Below are positions 7,702 to 14,934 of a stretch of DNA of 19,149 bases, in pieces. Made by a program: the position numbers and the translations under genes. Within the stretch, counting starts at the first letter, position 1, and each line of letters opens with the position of its first letter. The notes below the pieces were generated by a model. That model was given only the letters and a program-made list of their open reading frames with translations. It did no database searches and had not been told where the DNA came from. Origin of the DNA: an uncultured Fretibacterium sp. (lineage in GTDB: Bacteria > Synergistota > Synergistia > Synergistales > Aminobacteriaceae); assembly GCF_963548695.1 (NCBI RefSeq), contig NZ_CAUUWA010000046.1, forward strand, positions 1 to 19,149, read 5' to 3'.

Positions 7702-8402
7702 GTGCGATGCAAAAGGGCGACGAGATACGGGATCCGTCCTCCGCGATTCGGATCAAGGGGACGGGCTACGGCATTCGGATCATCCTGCCGGAGTTCCCCT
7801 CCGAGGAGGAACTGCTGGAACTTTTGCTGCATATCCCGCCCCAGGCTTGCCTTTTTCCCATGGGGGAGGGCGTGGTTCTGGACTTCCAGTCCAGGGCCTG
7901 TTCGGAGGACCTGCTGATCCGGATTCTGCAGCGGGTCGTATGGCCCGGAGGCATCCGTGTCCTGGCCTGGGTATCCTCGAACGGGACGACGCAGGCCCTC
8001 GTCCGCAGAGCGGGGCTGAGGGCCGACGCCCCCTCCCTGGCTCCGTCCCCCCCGCTCCTTCCCGATAGTCCCGGCGCGCTCGTACTGTATAATTCATTGC
8101 GTTCCGGGCAGAACATCGAACACGGCGGCGACGTCGTCCTCTGGGGACATCTGAACGCCGGGGCGGAGATCCTGGCTGCGGGCAGCATCCTCGTCGCCGG
8201 GAGGCTCAAGGGGATCGTGCACGCCGGAAAGAATGGAAGAAAGGACGTATACGTTCTTGCGGGGTCCTTCGAGACCCCCCAGGTCCGGGTAGGACGTCGC
8301 CTGTGCTACGCCGACGAGTCGATGACCTGGTGGCAGGAGACCGTTCTGATCACCGTCGAGGATGAAAAGTTGATCATCCGCGAGGGGCATTTTCTGGAAT
8401 GA
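7698..8402 (+). CDS. minC: Septum site-determining protein MinC
   Basis: Inhibitor of FtsZ polymerisation that is recruited to the membrane by MinD and prevents polar septa. It has 234 aa from TTG 7698. The N-terminal FtsZ-inhibiting domain (about 17-95) is divergent, followed by a Pro/Ser/Ala-rich linker (about 105-125). The C-terminal beta-helix domain (about 132-230) is clear, with R135-S-G-Q138, the conserved MinD-contact motif, and a series of glycine-containing turns. Start choice: TTG 7698 overlaps the mrdA stop (TTGA) and has GGAGGAG (7681-7687) 10 bases upstream; ATG 7707, three codons on, is the alternative. Its TGA overlaps an ATG at 8399, but minD probably starts later. Confidence 0.93.
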   Translation: MSAMQKGDEIRDPSSAIRIKGTGYGIRIILPEFPSEEELLELLLHIPPQACLFPMGEGVVLDFQSRACSEDLLIRILQRVVWPGGIRVLAWVSSNGTTQALVRRAGLRADAPSLAPSPPLLPDSPGALVLYNSLRSGQNIEHGGDVVLWGHLNAGAEILAAGSILVAGRLKGIVHAGKNGRKDVYVLAGSFETPQVRVGRRLCYADESMTWWQETVLITVEDEKLIIREGHFLE

Positions 8403-8470
8403 TCGAACTCGGCCGGAACGGGGGAAATCGAAGACAGTCGTTTACGGGAACGGAAATGGAGGTTTTTTCG

Positions 8471-9274
8471 TTGAGCGGACGGGTTATAGTGGTTACCTCC
8501 GGAAAAGGAGGTGTTGGAAAGACGACCTCCACGGCGAACATTGCGGTTGCTCTGGCGAAGGCCGGAAAAAAAGTGGTCGCCGTGGATGCGGATATCGGGC
8601 TGCGCAACCTGGATGTCGTCATGGGGCTCGAAAACCGTGTCGTGTTCAATTTTATCGATGTGATCGAGAAAAATTGCCGTCTGAACCAGGCTTTGGTGCG
8701 GGACAAGCGGGTGGAGAACCTCTTTCTTCTTCCCGCGGCTCAGACGCGTACCAAGGATGCGGTCAGCCCGGAGCAGATGATAGAGCTCTGCGACCAGCTG
8801 AGGCTGGATTTCGACTTCGTGCTTCTGGACTGTCCCGCGGGCATCGAGGGGGGGTTCAAGAATGCCGCCGCCGGGGCCGACGAGGCCCTTGTGGTGACGA
8901 CGCCCGAGGTCCCCTCGGTCCGGGACGCGGACCGAATCATCGGGATGCTCGAGTCCATGGGAAAGTCCCCGATCCGCCTGATCATCAACCGCTTCCGCGC
9001 GAACATGGTCCAGGACGGGGACATGCTGGCGAGGGAGGACATCCTCGATATCCTCTCCATCAATCTCATAGGCATCGTGCCCGAGGACGACGGGGTCATC
9101 AAGTCCTCGAACCGCGGCGAGCCCCTGACCTTCGGACTGAATTCCCCGGCGGCCCAGGCCTATGCCAACATCGCCGGACGCCTCCTGGGGCGGGACATTC
9201 CTCTGTTGGAGCTGGATGCCGGGGCGTCCTGGCGCTTCCTCGCTCCGATCAAGCGCTTCTTCGGACTGAGCTGA
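8471..9274 (+). CDS. minD: Septum site-determining protein MinD, membrane-associated ATPase
   Basis: ParA/MinD-family ATPase that binds membrane as an ATP dimer and carries MinC. The start is taken as TTG 8471: it has GGAGG (8458-8462) 8 bases upstream, and it gives 267 aa with the family-typical beginning MSGRVIVVTSGKGG. Earlier in-frame ATGs at 8399 and 8456 would add 24 or 5 unusual residues. The deviant Walker A is G11-K-G-G-V-G-K-T18, with signature lysine K12. VDADIGLRNLD (switch I) and LLDCPAGIE (Walker B) follow. The C-terminal end APIKRFFGLS is the amphipathic membrane-targeting helix. It sits between minC and minE. Confidence 0.96.
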   Translation: MSGRVIVVTSGKGGVGKTTSTANIAVALAKAGKKVVAVDADIGLRNLDVVMGLENRVVFNFIDVIEKNCRLNQALVRDKRVENLFLLPAAQTRTKDAVSPEQMIELCDQLRLDFDFVLLDCPAGIEGGFKNAAAGADEALVVTTPEVPSVRDADRIIGMLESMGKSPIRLIINRFRANMVQDGDMLAREDILDILSINLIGIVPEDDGVIKSSNRGEPLTFGLNSPAAQAYANIAGRLLGRDIPLLELDAGASWRFLAPIKRFFGLS

Positions 9275-9286
9275 GCCGGGTTTCGG

Positions 9287-9316
9287 AGCCCATGGGAACC
9301 CCTGTCCCATGGGGCT
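9287..9316 (+). other. Strong hairpin between minD and minE
   Basis: AGCCCATGGGA (9287-9297) pairs with TCCCATGGGGCT (9305-9316) with one bulged base around a 7-base loop. This gives an 11-base-pair GC-rich stem 12 bases after the minD stop. It is not followed by a T-run, so a classical intrinsic terminator is unlikely. It could act as an attenuator, a barrier to 3' exonucleases or a processing site that lowers minE output relative to minD. Confidence 0.6.
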
Positions 9317-9341
9317 GGAAAACACTTGGAGAAACTTCCTG

Positions 9342-9369
9342 AAGACATCCCGTTAATTTTCTGTATAAA
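9342..9369 (+). promoter_or_regulatory. Possible sigma70-type promoter upstream of minE
   Basis: AAGACA at 9342-9347 (4 of 6 matches to TTGACA) is followed after 16 bases by TATAAA at 9364-9369 (5 of 6 matches to TATAAT). The surrounding 9345-9380 stretch is distinctly AT-rich for this genome. It lies between the minD-minE hairpin and the minE start and could drive minE and rodA separately. It is a consensus match only. Confidence 0.35.
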
Positions 9370-9393
9370 GAGGACAAAGAGGGAGAGATAGAC

Positions 9394-9738
9394 GTGGATT
9401 TTCTGAAAAGATTCTTTGGGGGCGGCAGCCGCGATTCGGCCCGGACGGCGCGGGACCGCCTCCGCATCGTCCTGATACATGATCGGACCGACATATCACC
9501 GCAGCTGCTCGAGAACCTGAGGATGGAGATGATCGAGGTCCTGACCCGCTATATGGATATCGATACGGACAAGATCGAGCTGGACCTGGACCGGGACGAT
9601 CAGGCCGTGGCCCTGGTGGCGAACGTCCCCGTCCTCAGGATCAAGCGGGGCGGCGGGATGGAGGACGACGACGACGCACCGTCCCATGCCGTCCCGAGGC
9701 CGGCGGGGGATAGAAGCGGCAGGAAGAAGCATCGTTAG
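9394..9738 (+). CDS. minE: Cell division topological specificity factor MinE
   Basis: Stimulates MinD ATPase and displaces MinC, producing Min oscillation or a mid-cell ring. The 114-aa protein starts at GTG 9394, with a GGGAGA site (9381-9386) 7 bases upstream. Residues 2-9 (DFLKRFFG) form the amphipathic membrane-binding start. Residues 19-35 are the MinD-contacting anti-MinCD segment (RDRLRIVLIHDRTD), and about 36-83 the topological-specificity domain (QLLENLRMEMIEVLTRY). MinE is usually about 85-90 aa; here residues 85-114 form an extra tail with an EDDDD cluster followed by a basic end (SGRKKHR). It follows minD after 119 bases that hold a hairpin and a possible promoter. Confidence 0.95.
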   Translation: MDFLKRFFGGGSRDSARTARDRLRIVLIHDRTDISPQLLENLRMEMIEVLTRYMDIDTDKIELDLDRDDQAVALVANVPVLRIKRGGGMEDDDDAPSHAVPRPAGDRSGRKKHR

Positions 9739-9776
9739 GCATGGAGGTCTGTCGGCTTTTCCGAGTGTCGGACTGA

Positions 9777-10895
9777 ATGATGGAGACTCCTTATCTTTCG
9801 GTCTTCAAGGATGACGTCGCCGAGCTGGACAGGATCCTTCTCGGCTGTGCGCTGTTTTTGGCGGGATGCGGCGTCCTCTGCGTGTTCAGCGCGGGGGCCG
9901 GGCGCATGGGGCGTGGCTGGGACTTTGCCCTTCGCCAGTCGCTGTGGTTGGCGGCCGGGTGCCTGGCAATGTTCTTCATGGTGGCCGTGGGATACCGCAG
10001 GCTGTTGGACGCGGCGTACCCCATCTACGGCCTGACCCTGTTCCTCCTGTTCCTCACGGTGCTGCTGGCGCCTCGGATCAAGGGGGCCCAGAGCTGGCTG
10101 TCCCTGGGGTTCTTTCGTTTCCAGCCCTCCGAGTTCGCCAAGATATCCCTGATCCTGATGCTCTCGAAGTGGCTGAGCCGTTACCCCCCTTTGAACCTGA
10201 GGGCCTTCCTTGGGGGGCTGGGCGTGGCGGCCCCGGCCGTCGTCCTGGTGCTCGCCCAGCCGGATACGGGAAGCGCTCTGGTGTACCTCGTCATCACCTT
10301 CGGCATGCTCTTCGTCGCGGGGACCCCCCTGCGCTACCTGGGGACCCTCGGGGGGCTGGGCGTAGCCGCGGCGCCCTTCCTCTGGTTCTGCCTCAAGGAG
10401 TATCAGAAGCTGAGGCTGCTCGTCTTTCTGGACCCCATGCGGGATCCGCTCGGCGCGGGGTACAACGTCATCCAGTCCCGCATCGCCGTGGGATCCGGCG
10501 GGTTCTGGGGCAAGGGCTTCATGATGGGGATGCAGAGCAAGCTGCGCTTCCTTCCGGAGCCCCACACCGATTTCATATTCAGCGTCTACTCCGAGGAGTT
10601 CGGTTTCCTGGGGACCTCCATACTGCTGTTCCTCTTCGGGGTGCTCCTCTATCGCATCGCCGCCGCCGGGCTCCGGAGCCGCGATCGGCGGTGCAAAATC
10701 ATGATGTCCGGCATCGCGGTCTGGATATGGTTCCAGATGTTCGAGAGCATCGGAATGAGCATTGGCCTGATGCCGGTCACCGGGCTGCCCCTGCCCTTCC
10801 TGAGCTACGGGGGGAGCGCCCTTTTGTCCGTTTTCGTCGCTTTGGGGCTCGTCGGCAGCGTCTACATCGACAGCGTGAAGCGTTTTCACTTTTAG
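9777..10895 (+). CDS. rodA: RodA, SEDS-family peptidoglycan glycosyltransferase
   Basis: Multi-pass membrane enzyme that polymerises lipid II into glycan strands during cell elongation, working with PBP2. The 372 aa show about ten hydrophobic segments and SEDS signatures: FQPSEFAK (about 115-122), QPDTGSA (161-167), the extracellular PEPHTDFIF segment with the essential aspartate at D265, and the C-terminal MPVTGLPLPFLSYGGSA (332-348). The start is ATG 9777 (a second ATG follows directly); no good Shine-Dalgarno site is present. Its cognate PBP2 gene is about 2 kb upstream, separated by minCDE. RodA is preferred over FtsW because of this mre/mrdA context. Confidence 0.95.
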   Translation: MMETPYLSVFKDDVAELDRILLGCALFLAGCGVLCVFSAGAGRMGRGWDFALRQSLWLAAGCLAMFFMVAVGYRRLLDAAYPIYGLTLFLLFLTVLLAPRIKGAQSWLSLGFFRFQPSEFAKISLILMLSKWLSRYPPLNLRAFLGGLGVAAPAVVLVLAQPDTGSALVYLVITFGMLFVAGTPLRYLGTLGGLGVAAAPFLWFCLKEYQKLRLLVFLDPMRDPLGAGYNVIQSRIAVGSGGFWGKGFMMGMQSKLRFLPEPHTDFIFSVYSEEFGFLGTSILLFLFGVLLYRIAAAGLRSRDRRCKIMMSGIAVWIWFQMFESIGMSIGLMPVTGLPLPFLSYGGSALLSVFVALGLVGSVYIDSVKRFHF

Positions 10896-10942
10896 GGCCT
10901 TCCGTCGGTGATTCCGGCTTCGGGCGTGGAGGAGTTTGTCCT

Positions 10943-12721
10943 ATGGCGTTTTCGGAATTCGATCGGCCGGCCTGGCCCCTTCTGGCCCAGGTTTCGCGCC
11001 CGTCCCGCTACAGCGGCAGCGAGTGGAGGCCCTATGCACTGCCCTCGTGGGACGAGGCCTGCGATTCCCTGAGGGTCTGCCTCGCTTTCCCGGACGTCTA
11101 CGAGATCGGGATGAGCTATTACGGTTTTCAGCTGCTCTCCGCCTTCATACGGAACGAAGGCTGCCTTGTGGATCGGGCGTATTGCCCGTGGGTCGACATG
11201 GAGGCCCTGCTGAGGCGTTACGAAATGCCCCTGTCCTCCACGGAGCAGGGGCGTCCGCTGCGGGATTTCGACGTGCTGGGCTTCACACTCCAGCACGAGA
11301 TGGGCTACACCAACGTCCTGACCATGCTGGACCTCGGAGGCGTGCCTTTGCGGTACGAGGCCAGGGGCGACGGCGACCCCATCGTCGTCGCGGGCGGGCC
11401 CGGGGCCCTCGTCCCCGAGCCCGTGGCGCCGTTTTTCGACCTCTTCTGCGTAGGGGAGGGCGAGCCCGTGCTCCCGGAGCTCCTGGCGGTCCTGCGGGAC
11501 ACCAGGGGAGGGAGGCGGTCCGAGCGTCTCGCGGCCTGTGCGCGGCTGGAGGGGGTTTACGTTCCCGCCTGCCACGACGGGACCCCGGTGAGGCGGCAGT
11601 TTCTGGAGTCCTTCGAGGATGCCTTCAGCCCCGAGGGGCTGATCGTTCCCTCCGTGAGCGTGGTGCACGACCGGGCGGCCCTCGAGCTCTTCCGGGGCTG
11701 CTCCCGCGGCTGCCGCTTCTGTCAGGCGGGGATGGTCTGCCGTCCGGTCCGGGAACGGGACCCCAAAAGGGTCGTGGACTCGATCGTCGGTCTTGTAGAC
11801 CGCACGGGATGGGAGGAGGTGGGGCTCCTCTCCCTGGCGTCCTGCGACTATTCCGGAATAGAGTCGGTCATAGACGCCCTGAACGCCCCCCTGTCCGAGC
11901 GGAACGCCAAGCTGAGCCTGCCCAGCCTGAGGATGGACGGCTTCTCGATCGGTCTGGCCGAGCGCCTGCAGAAGCTCCGCCGGGGAGGACTGACCTTCGC
12001 GCCCGAGGCGGGGACCCAGCGTCTTCGGGACGTCATCAACAAGGGCTTCTCGGAGGAGTCCATCTTCGCGTGTCTCGACGAGGTTTTCTCCCGGGGCTGG
12101 GACCGCGTGAAGCTCTACTTCATGATGGGGCTGCCGACCGAGACCGACGAGGATCTGGATGGCATCGTGGAGCTGGCGCAGTCCGTGCTGAGGCTCGCGC
12201 GCCGGAAGGGTCGGAAGCGCGCCTCCGTGTCCGCGTCGGTCGCCGGCTTCGTCCCGAAAGGGCACACCCCCTTTCAGTGGGAGCGGCAGAACACGGTGGA
12301 GGAGTTTCGCGAGAAGGGGCGCCGCCTCAAGGGGCAGGTTCGCGACAGGGCGATATCCCTGAGCTACCACGAGCCCGAGCAGTCCTTCCTCGAGGGGGTC
12401 CTGGCCCGTGGGGACCGCCGCGTGGCCGACGTCATCGAGCGGGCCTGGCGCACGGGGGCCCGCTTCGACGGCTGGAGCGAGACCTTCGACCTGCGGCGGT
12501 GGCTGGATGCCTTCGAGTTCCACTCCCTGTCGCCCCATGAGTTTACCCGTGAACGGGACGAGTCGGAGCCCCTGCCCTGGGATCACATCGACTCCGGCCT
12601 CACCCGGGAGTTTCTGCTTCGGGAGCGGAGGAGGGCCTACGCCGCTCGGACGACGGCGGACTGCCGCTCGGGCTGCGCCGCCTGCGGACTGGGCTGCCGC
12701 GGGACGGGGGCGTCCCCGTGA
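10943..12721 (+). CDS. Radical SAM protein with B12-binding-like N-terminal domain (TIGR03960-type)
   Basis: Uncharacterised radical SAM enzyme of 592 aa; its substrate is unknown. The N-terminal half (about 40-200) resembles a cobalamin-binding Rossmann domain, but the position of the cobalt-ligating histidine is Tyr (D51-V-Y53-E-I-G56). The radical SAM core carries the 4Fe-4S motif C253-x3-C257-x2-C260 (FRGCSRGCRFCQAGM), followed by APEAGTQR and MMGLPTET. The C-terminus has a cysteine cluster (C574, C578, C581, C585), probably a second metal site. The start is ATG 10943 with GGAGGAG (10928-10934) 8 bases upstream; the open frame further upstream is a shadow of rodA. From memory of the family, it usually sits next to, or fused to, the protein encoded next, and often near rng. 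That context suggests RNA-related chemistry, but this is inference. Confidence 0.9.
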   Translation: MAFSEFDRPAWPLLAQVSRPSRYSGSEWRPYALPSWDEACDSLRVCLAFPDVYEIGMSYYGFQLLSAFIRNEGCLVDRAYCPWVDMEALLRRYEMPLSSTEQGRPLRDFDVLGFTLQHEMGYTNVLTMLDLGGVPLRYEARGDGDPIVVAGGPGALVPEPVAPFFDLFCVGEGEPVLPELLAVLRDTRGGRRSERLAACARLEGVYVPACHDGTPVRRQFLESFEDAFSPEGLIVPSVSVVHDRAALELFRGCSRGCRFCQAGMVCRPVRERDPKRVVDSIVGLVDRTGWEEVGLLSLASCDYSGIESVIDALNAPLSERNAKLSLPSLRMDGFSIGLAERLQKLRRGGLTFAPEAGTQRLRDVINKGFSEESIFACLDEVFSRGWDRVKLYFMMGLPTETDEDLDGIVELAQSVLRLARRKGRKRASVSASVAGFVPKGHTPFQWERQNTVEEFREKGRRLKGQVRDRAISLSYHEPEQSFLEGVLARGDRRVADVIERAWRTGARFDGWSETFDLRRWLDAFEFHSLSPHEFTRERDESEPLPWDHIDSGLTREFLLRERRRAYAARTTADCRSGCAACGLGCRGTGASP

Positions 12722-12728
12722 GGTCCCG

Positions 12729-13355
12729 ATGAGCGTTCGTGTGCGCCTCTTCTATGAGAAGCGTGGCGGGGCGTGCTTCGTCCCCCACATCGCGCTGGCG
12801 CCGCTCTTCACGCGGACGGCCTGGAGGGCCGGCCTCGTCCCGGAGATGACCCGGGGGTTCTCGCCCCACGCGAAGATGAGCTTCGGGCCGGAGCTCCCCG
12901 CCGGGGTCGTCGCCCTGCTGGAGCCCGTGGATGTCTACCTCGAGAGCGTGCCCGACGACCTTCTGGAGCGCTGGAACGCGGCCATGCCCGACGGGTTTCG
13001 CATCCTGAACTTTCTCCTTCCAAGGGAGGGCGCCCCGTCCCTGGGGCGGGAGTGCCGCGCCGCCCTGTACTGGGTGCGCAGTCCCGGCGTCCTCTCGCGG
13101 GATGAACTGATCGACAGGGCGCGGGCGCACTATGGCGAGGCCGTCCTGGACGCCGGCGATGCCGTGGGGGAGGACTCGGAGGGATGGATGAGCCTGCTCC
13201 TGGCCGAACCGGCCCGAAACGGCGTCGGGGGCTGGGTGAAGGCGATGATCGCCTCCGGGGATATCGGGGGCTGGCAGGACGTCAACATCGTCAGGGTCGC
13301 CATCGGCCTGTGGGATGGAACAAAAGTTGAGCTGCCGGGATACTCGGCTTCTTGA
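12729..13355 (+). CDS. Radical-SAM-linked protein, DUF2344/TIGR03936 family
   Basis: Partner of the preceding radical SAM enzyme, function unknown. The 208 aa begin with the family pattern: an RVRLFYEKRG strand, FVPHIAL, a WRAGL helix and GFSPHAKMSFGPELPAGV (about 43-60). This matches the family's typical GFNPHPKxSFxxPLPxGv-type motif. No catalytic residue is assignable. The start is ATG 12729, 7 bases after the radical SAM stop, with TGAGG (12719-12723) just upstream; the longer open frame from inside the previous gene is a shadow. In other genomes the two proteins can be fused, so a physical complex is likely. It is followed after 82 bases by rng. Confidence 0.87.
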   Translation: MSVRVRLFYEKRGGACFVPHIALAPLFTRTAWRAGLVPEMTRGFSPHAKMSFGPELPAGVVALLEPVDVYLESVPDDLLERWNAAMPDGFRILNFLLPREGAPSLGRECRAALYWVRSPGVLSRDELIDRARAHYGEAVLDAGDAVGEDSEGWMSLLLAEPARNGVGGWVKAMIASGDIGGWQDVNIVRVAIGLWDGTKVELPGYSAS

Positions 13356-13372
13356 GAGGCCGGATATTCGGC
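13334..13372. repeat. Two similar GCCG...CGGC dyads upstream of rng
   Basis: GCCGGGATACTCGGC (13334-13348, inside the 3' end of the DUF2344 gene) and GCCGGATATTCGGC (13359-13372, just after it) are near-copies 25 bases apart. Each has GCCG/CGGC arms that can form a small stem. A third hairpin, GGGGC-TGCG-GCCCC, lies at 13402-13415 before the rng ribosome-binding site. Together they could be an operator, or RNA structure in the rng leader; this role is inference. Confidence 0.4.
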
Positions 13373-13437
13373 GGCTGCCATTCTTTACGGATTTTGATCC
13401 GGGGGCTGCGGCCCCATAGAGCAAAGGGGGACGAAAT

Positions 13438-14934
13438 GTGTCTTCGGACCGCAAGATAATCGCCGACACCCTGGAGAACGAGGAGACGCGCGTCGCGATC
13501 CTCGAGGGGGGCCGATTGTCGGAAATCTTCATAGAGCGCATGTGGGATCATCAGAAGGCGGGGGAGATCTACAAGGCCCGGGTCGAGAGCGTGCTCCCCG
13601 GAATCAACGCCGCCTTCGTCTGTATCGGGGACGGCCGGAACGCGTTTCTTTACCTCAACGACGCTCAGGGGATGAGGATCGTCCCCAATCAGGAGCTGGT
13701 CGTCCAGGTGACCAAGACCGCCCGCAAGAACAAGGGGGCGCGGGTGACGCCCCGCCTCTCCCTGCCGGGGCGCTACCTCGTCCTGGTGCCCGGCGGGGGC
13801 GAGACCGGGGTGTCCCGCCGCATCGAGAGCGAGGAGGAACGCAAGCGCCTGAGGCATTTTGCCAAGGACCTCCGGGGCGACGATTTCGGCGTCATCATCC
13901 GGACCGCCGCCGAGGGGGTCGACGAGGAGACCCTGGCCAGGGACGTGGAGTCCCTGCTGGCGCTCTGGCGGGAGATCGAGCACAACGCCTCCCTCCAGTC
14001 CGCGCCGTGCCTCCTCTACAAGGATATGGGGCTCCTGGGGCGCGTCCTGCGGGACGAGGCGCAGGGGAACGTCGACGAGATCATCGTGGACGGGGAGGAG
14101 GAGTTCGCCCACGTCACGGACTTCGTGGACCGGCTCTACGTCACGGACAAGCCGAGCGTGGCGCTCTACCAGGGGGTCGTCCCGATCTTCGAGTACTACG
14201 GCATCGAGAACGAGATCGAGCAGGCCCTGGACCGTAAGGTCTGGCTCCGCTCGGGGGCCTACCTCGTCATCGAGCATACGGAGGCCCTGACGGTCATCGA
14301 CGTCAACACGGGCAAGTTCGTCGGGGACCGGGACATGCGCCATACGACCCTGACGACGAACCTGGAGGCGGCGGACGAGATCGCCCGCCAGCTGCGCCTT
14401 CGGTCCATCGGCGGGATCGTCGTTATAGACTTCATCGACATGGAGTTCGAGGAGGACCGGCAGCGCCTCCTGGACCGGCTCGAGGAGGTATTCCACTCCG
14501 ACCGCTCGCGGGCCCGGGTCTTCAGCATGACCCAGCTCGGCCTCGTCGAGCTCACGCGCAAGCGCGGCCGCCCCGACCTGCGCTCCGTGCTCACGCGCGG
14601 ATGCCCCTTCTGCAGCGACAACGGATGGGTGCTGCGGGAGGACACCGTGGCCATGTCCATCAAGCGGTTCCTGCGCAAGGTGGCGCACGCCAACCGGACG
14701 GAGGCGCTGCTGCTCCAGACCAACGCGGCCATTGCTCAGTACGTGGGGGACACCTATCTCCAGCTCTGGGAGGAGGAGCTGGAGCGGAAGATCCTGATCG
14801 TCGGGATGCCCGAGTTCGCGTGGAGCAAATACCGCGTCGAGCTCCAGGGTACCTGCGACGCCGTGGAGCGCCGCGCGAGACAGATGGAACGGCGGGAGAG
14901 TTCCCTGGTTGTCCATAGAGCATCTGCATCTTAA
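13438..14934 (+). CDS. rng: Ribonuclease E/G family endoribonuclease, RNase G type
   Basis: Single-strand-specific endoribonuclease that matures rRNA and starts mRNA decay. The 498 aa match RNase G (about 490 aa); the long RNase E scaffold is absent. An S1 RNA-binding domain lies at about 38-118 (AGEIYKARVESVLPGINAAFV). Catalytic Mg-binding aspartates are D288 (TVIDVNTGKF) and D331 (VVIDFID), 43 residues apart as in E. coli RNase E (D303/D346). The zinc-link motif C389-P-F-C392 that joins the dimer is present. The start is GTG 13438, with AAAGGGGG (13423-13430) 7 bases upstream. Its last 26 bases overlap the proposed start of smc. Confidence 0.95.
   Translation: MSSDRKIIADTLENEETRVAILEGGRLSEIFIERMWDHQKAGEIYKARVESVLPGINAAFVCIGDGRNAFLYLNDAQGMRIVPNQELVVQVTKTARKNKGARVTPRLSLPGRYLVLVPGGGETGVSRRIESEEERKRLRHFAKDLRGDDFGVIIRTAAEGVDEETLARDVESLLALWREIEHNASLQSAPCLLYKDMGLLGRVLRDEAQGNVDEIIVDGEEEFAHVTDFVDRLYVTDKPSVALYQGVVPIFEYYGIENEIEQALDRKVWLRSGAYLVIEHTEALTVIDVNTGKFVGDRDMRHTTLTTNLEAADEIARQLRLRSIGGIVVIDFIDMEFEEDRQRLLDRLEEVFHSDRSRARVFSMTQLGLVELTRKRGRPDLRSVLTRGCPFCSDNGWVLREDTVAMSIKRFLRKVAHANRTEALLLQTNAAIAQYVGDTYLQLWEEELERKILIVGMPEFAWSKYRVELQGTCDAVERRARQMERRESSLVVHRASAS

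Noticed and set aside
9287..9316. Calling the minD-minE hairpin an intrinsic terminator
   Set aside because: The stem is strong, but the following bases are GGAAAACAC, with no T-run, so it was kept as an unclassified structure.
9866..10942. Upstream extension of the radical SAM frame through rodA
   Set aside because: This part is the second frame of rodA, has no homology-like pattern, and a strong GGAGGAG site plus ATG at 10943 marks the real start.
12408..12728. Upstream extension of the DUF2344 frame into the radical SAM gene
   Set aside because: It lies in a shadow frame of the conserved radical SAM C-terminus; ATG 12729 begins exactly at the family's N-terminal motif.
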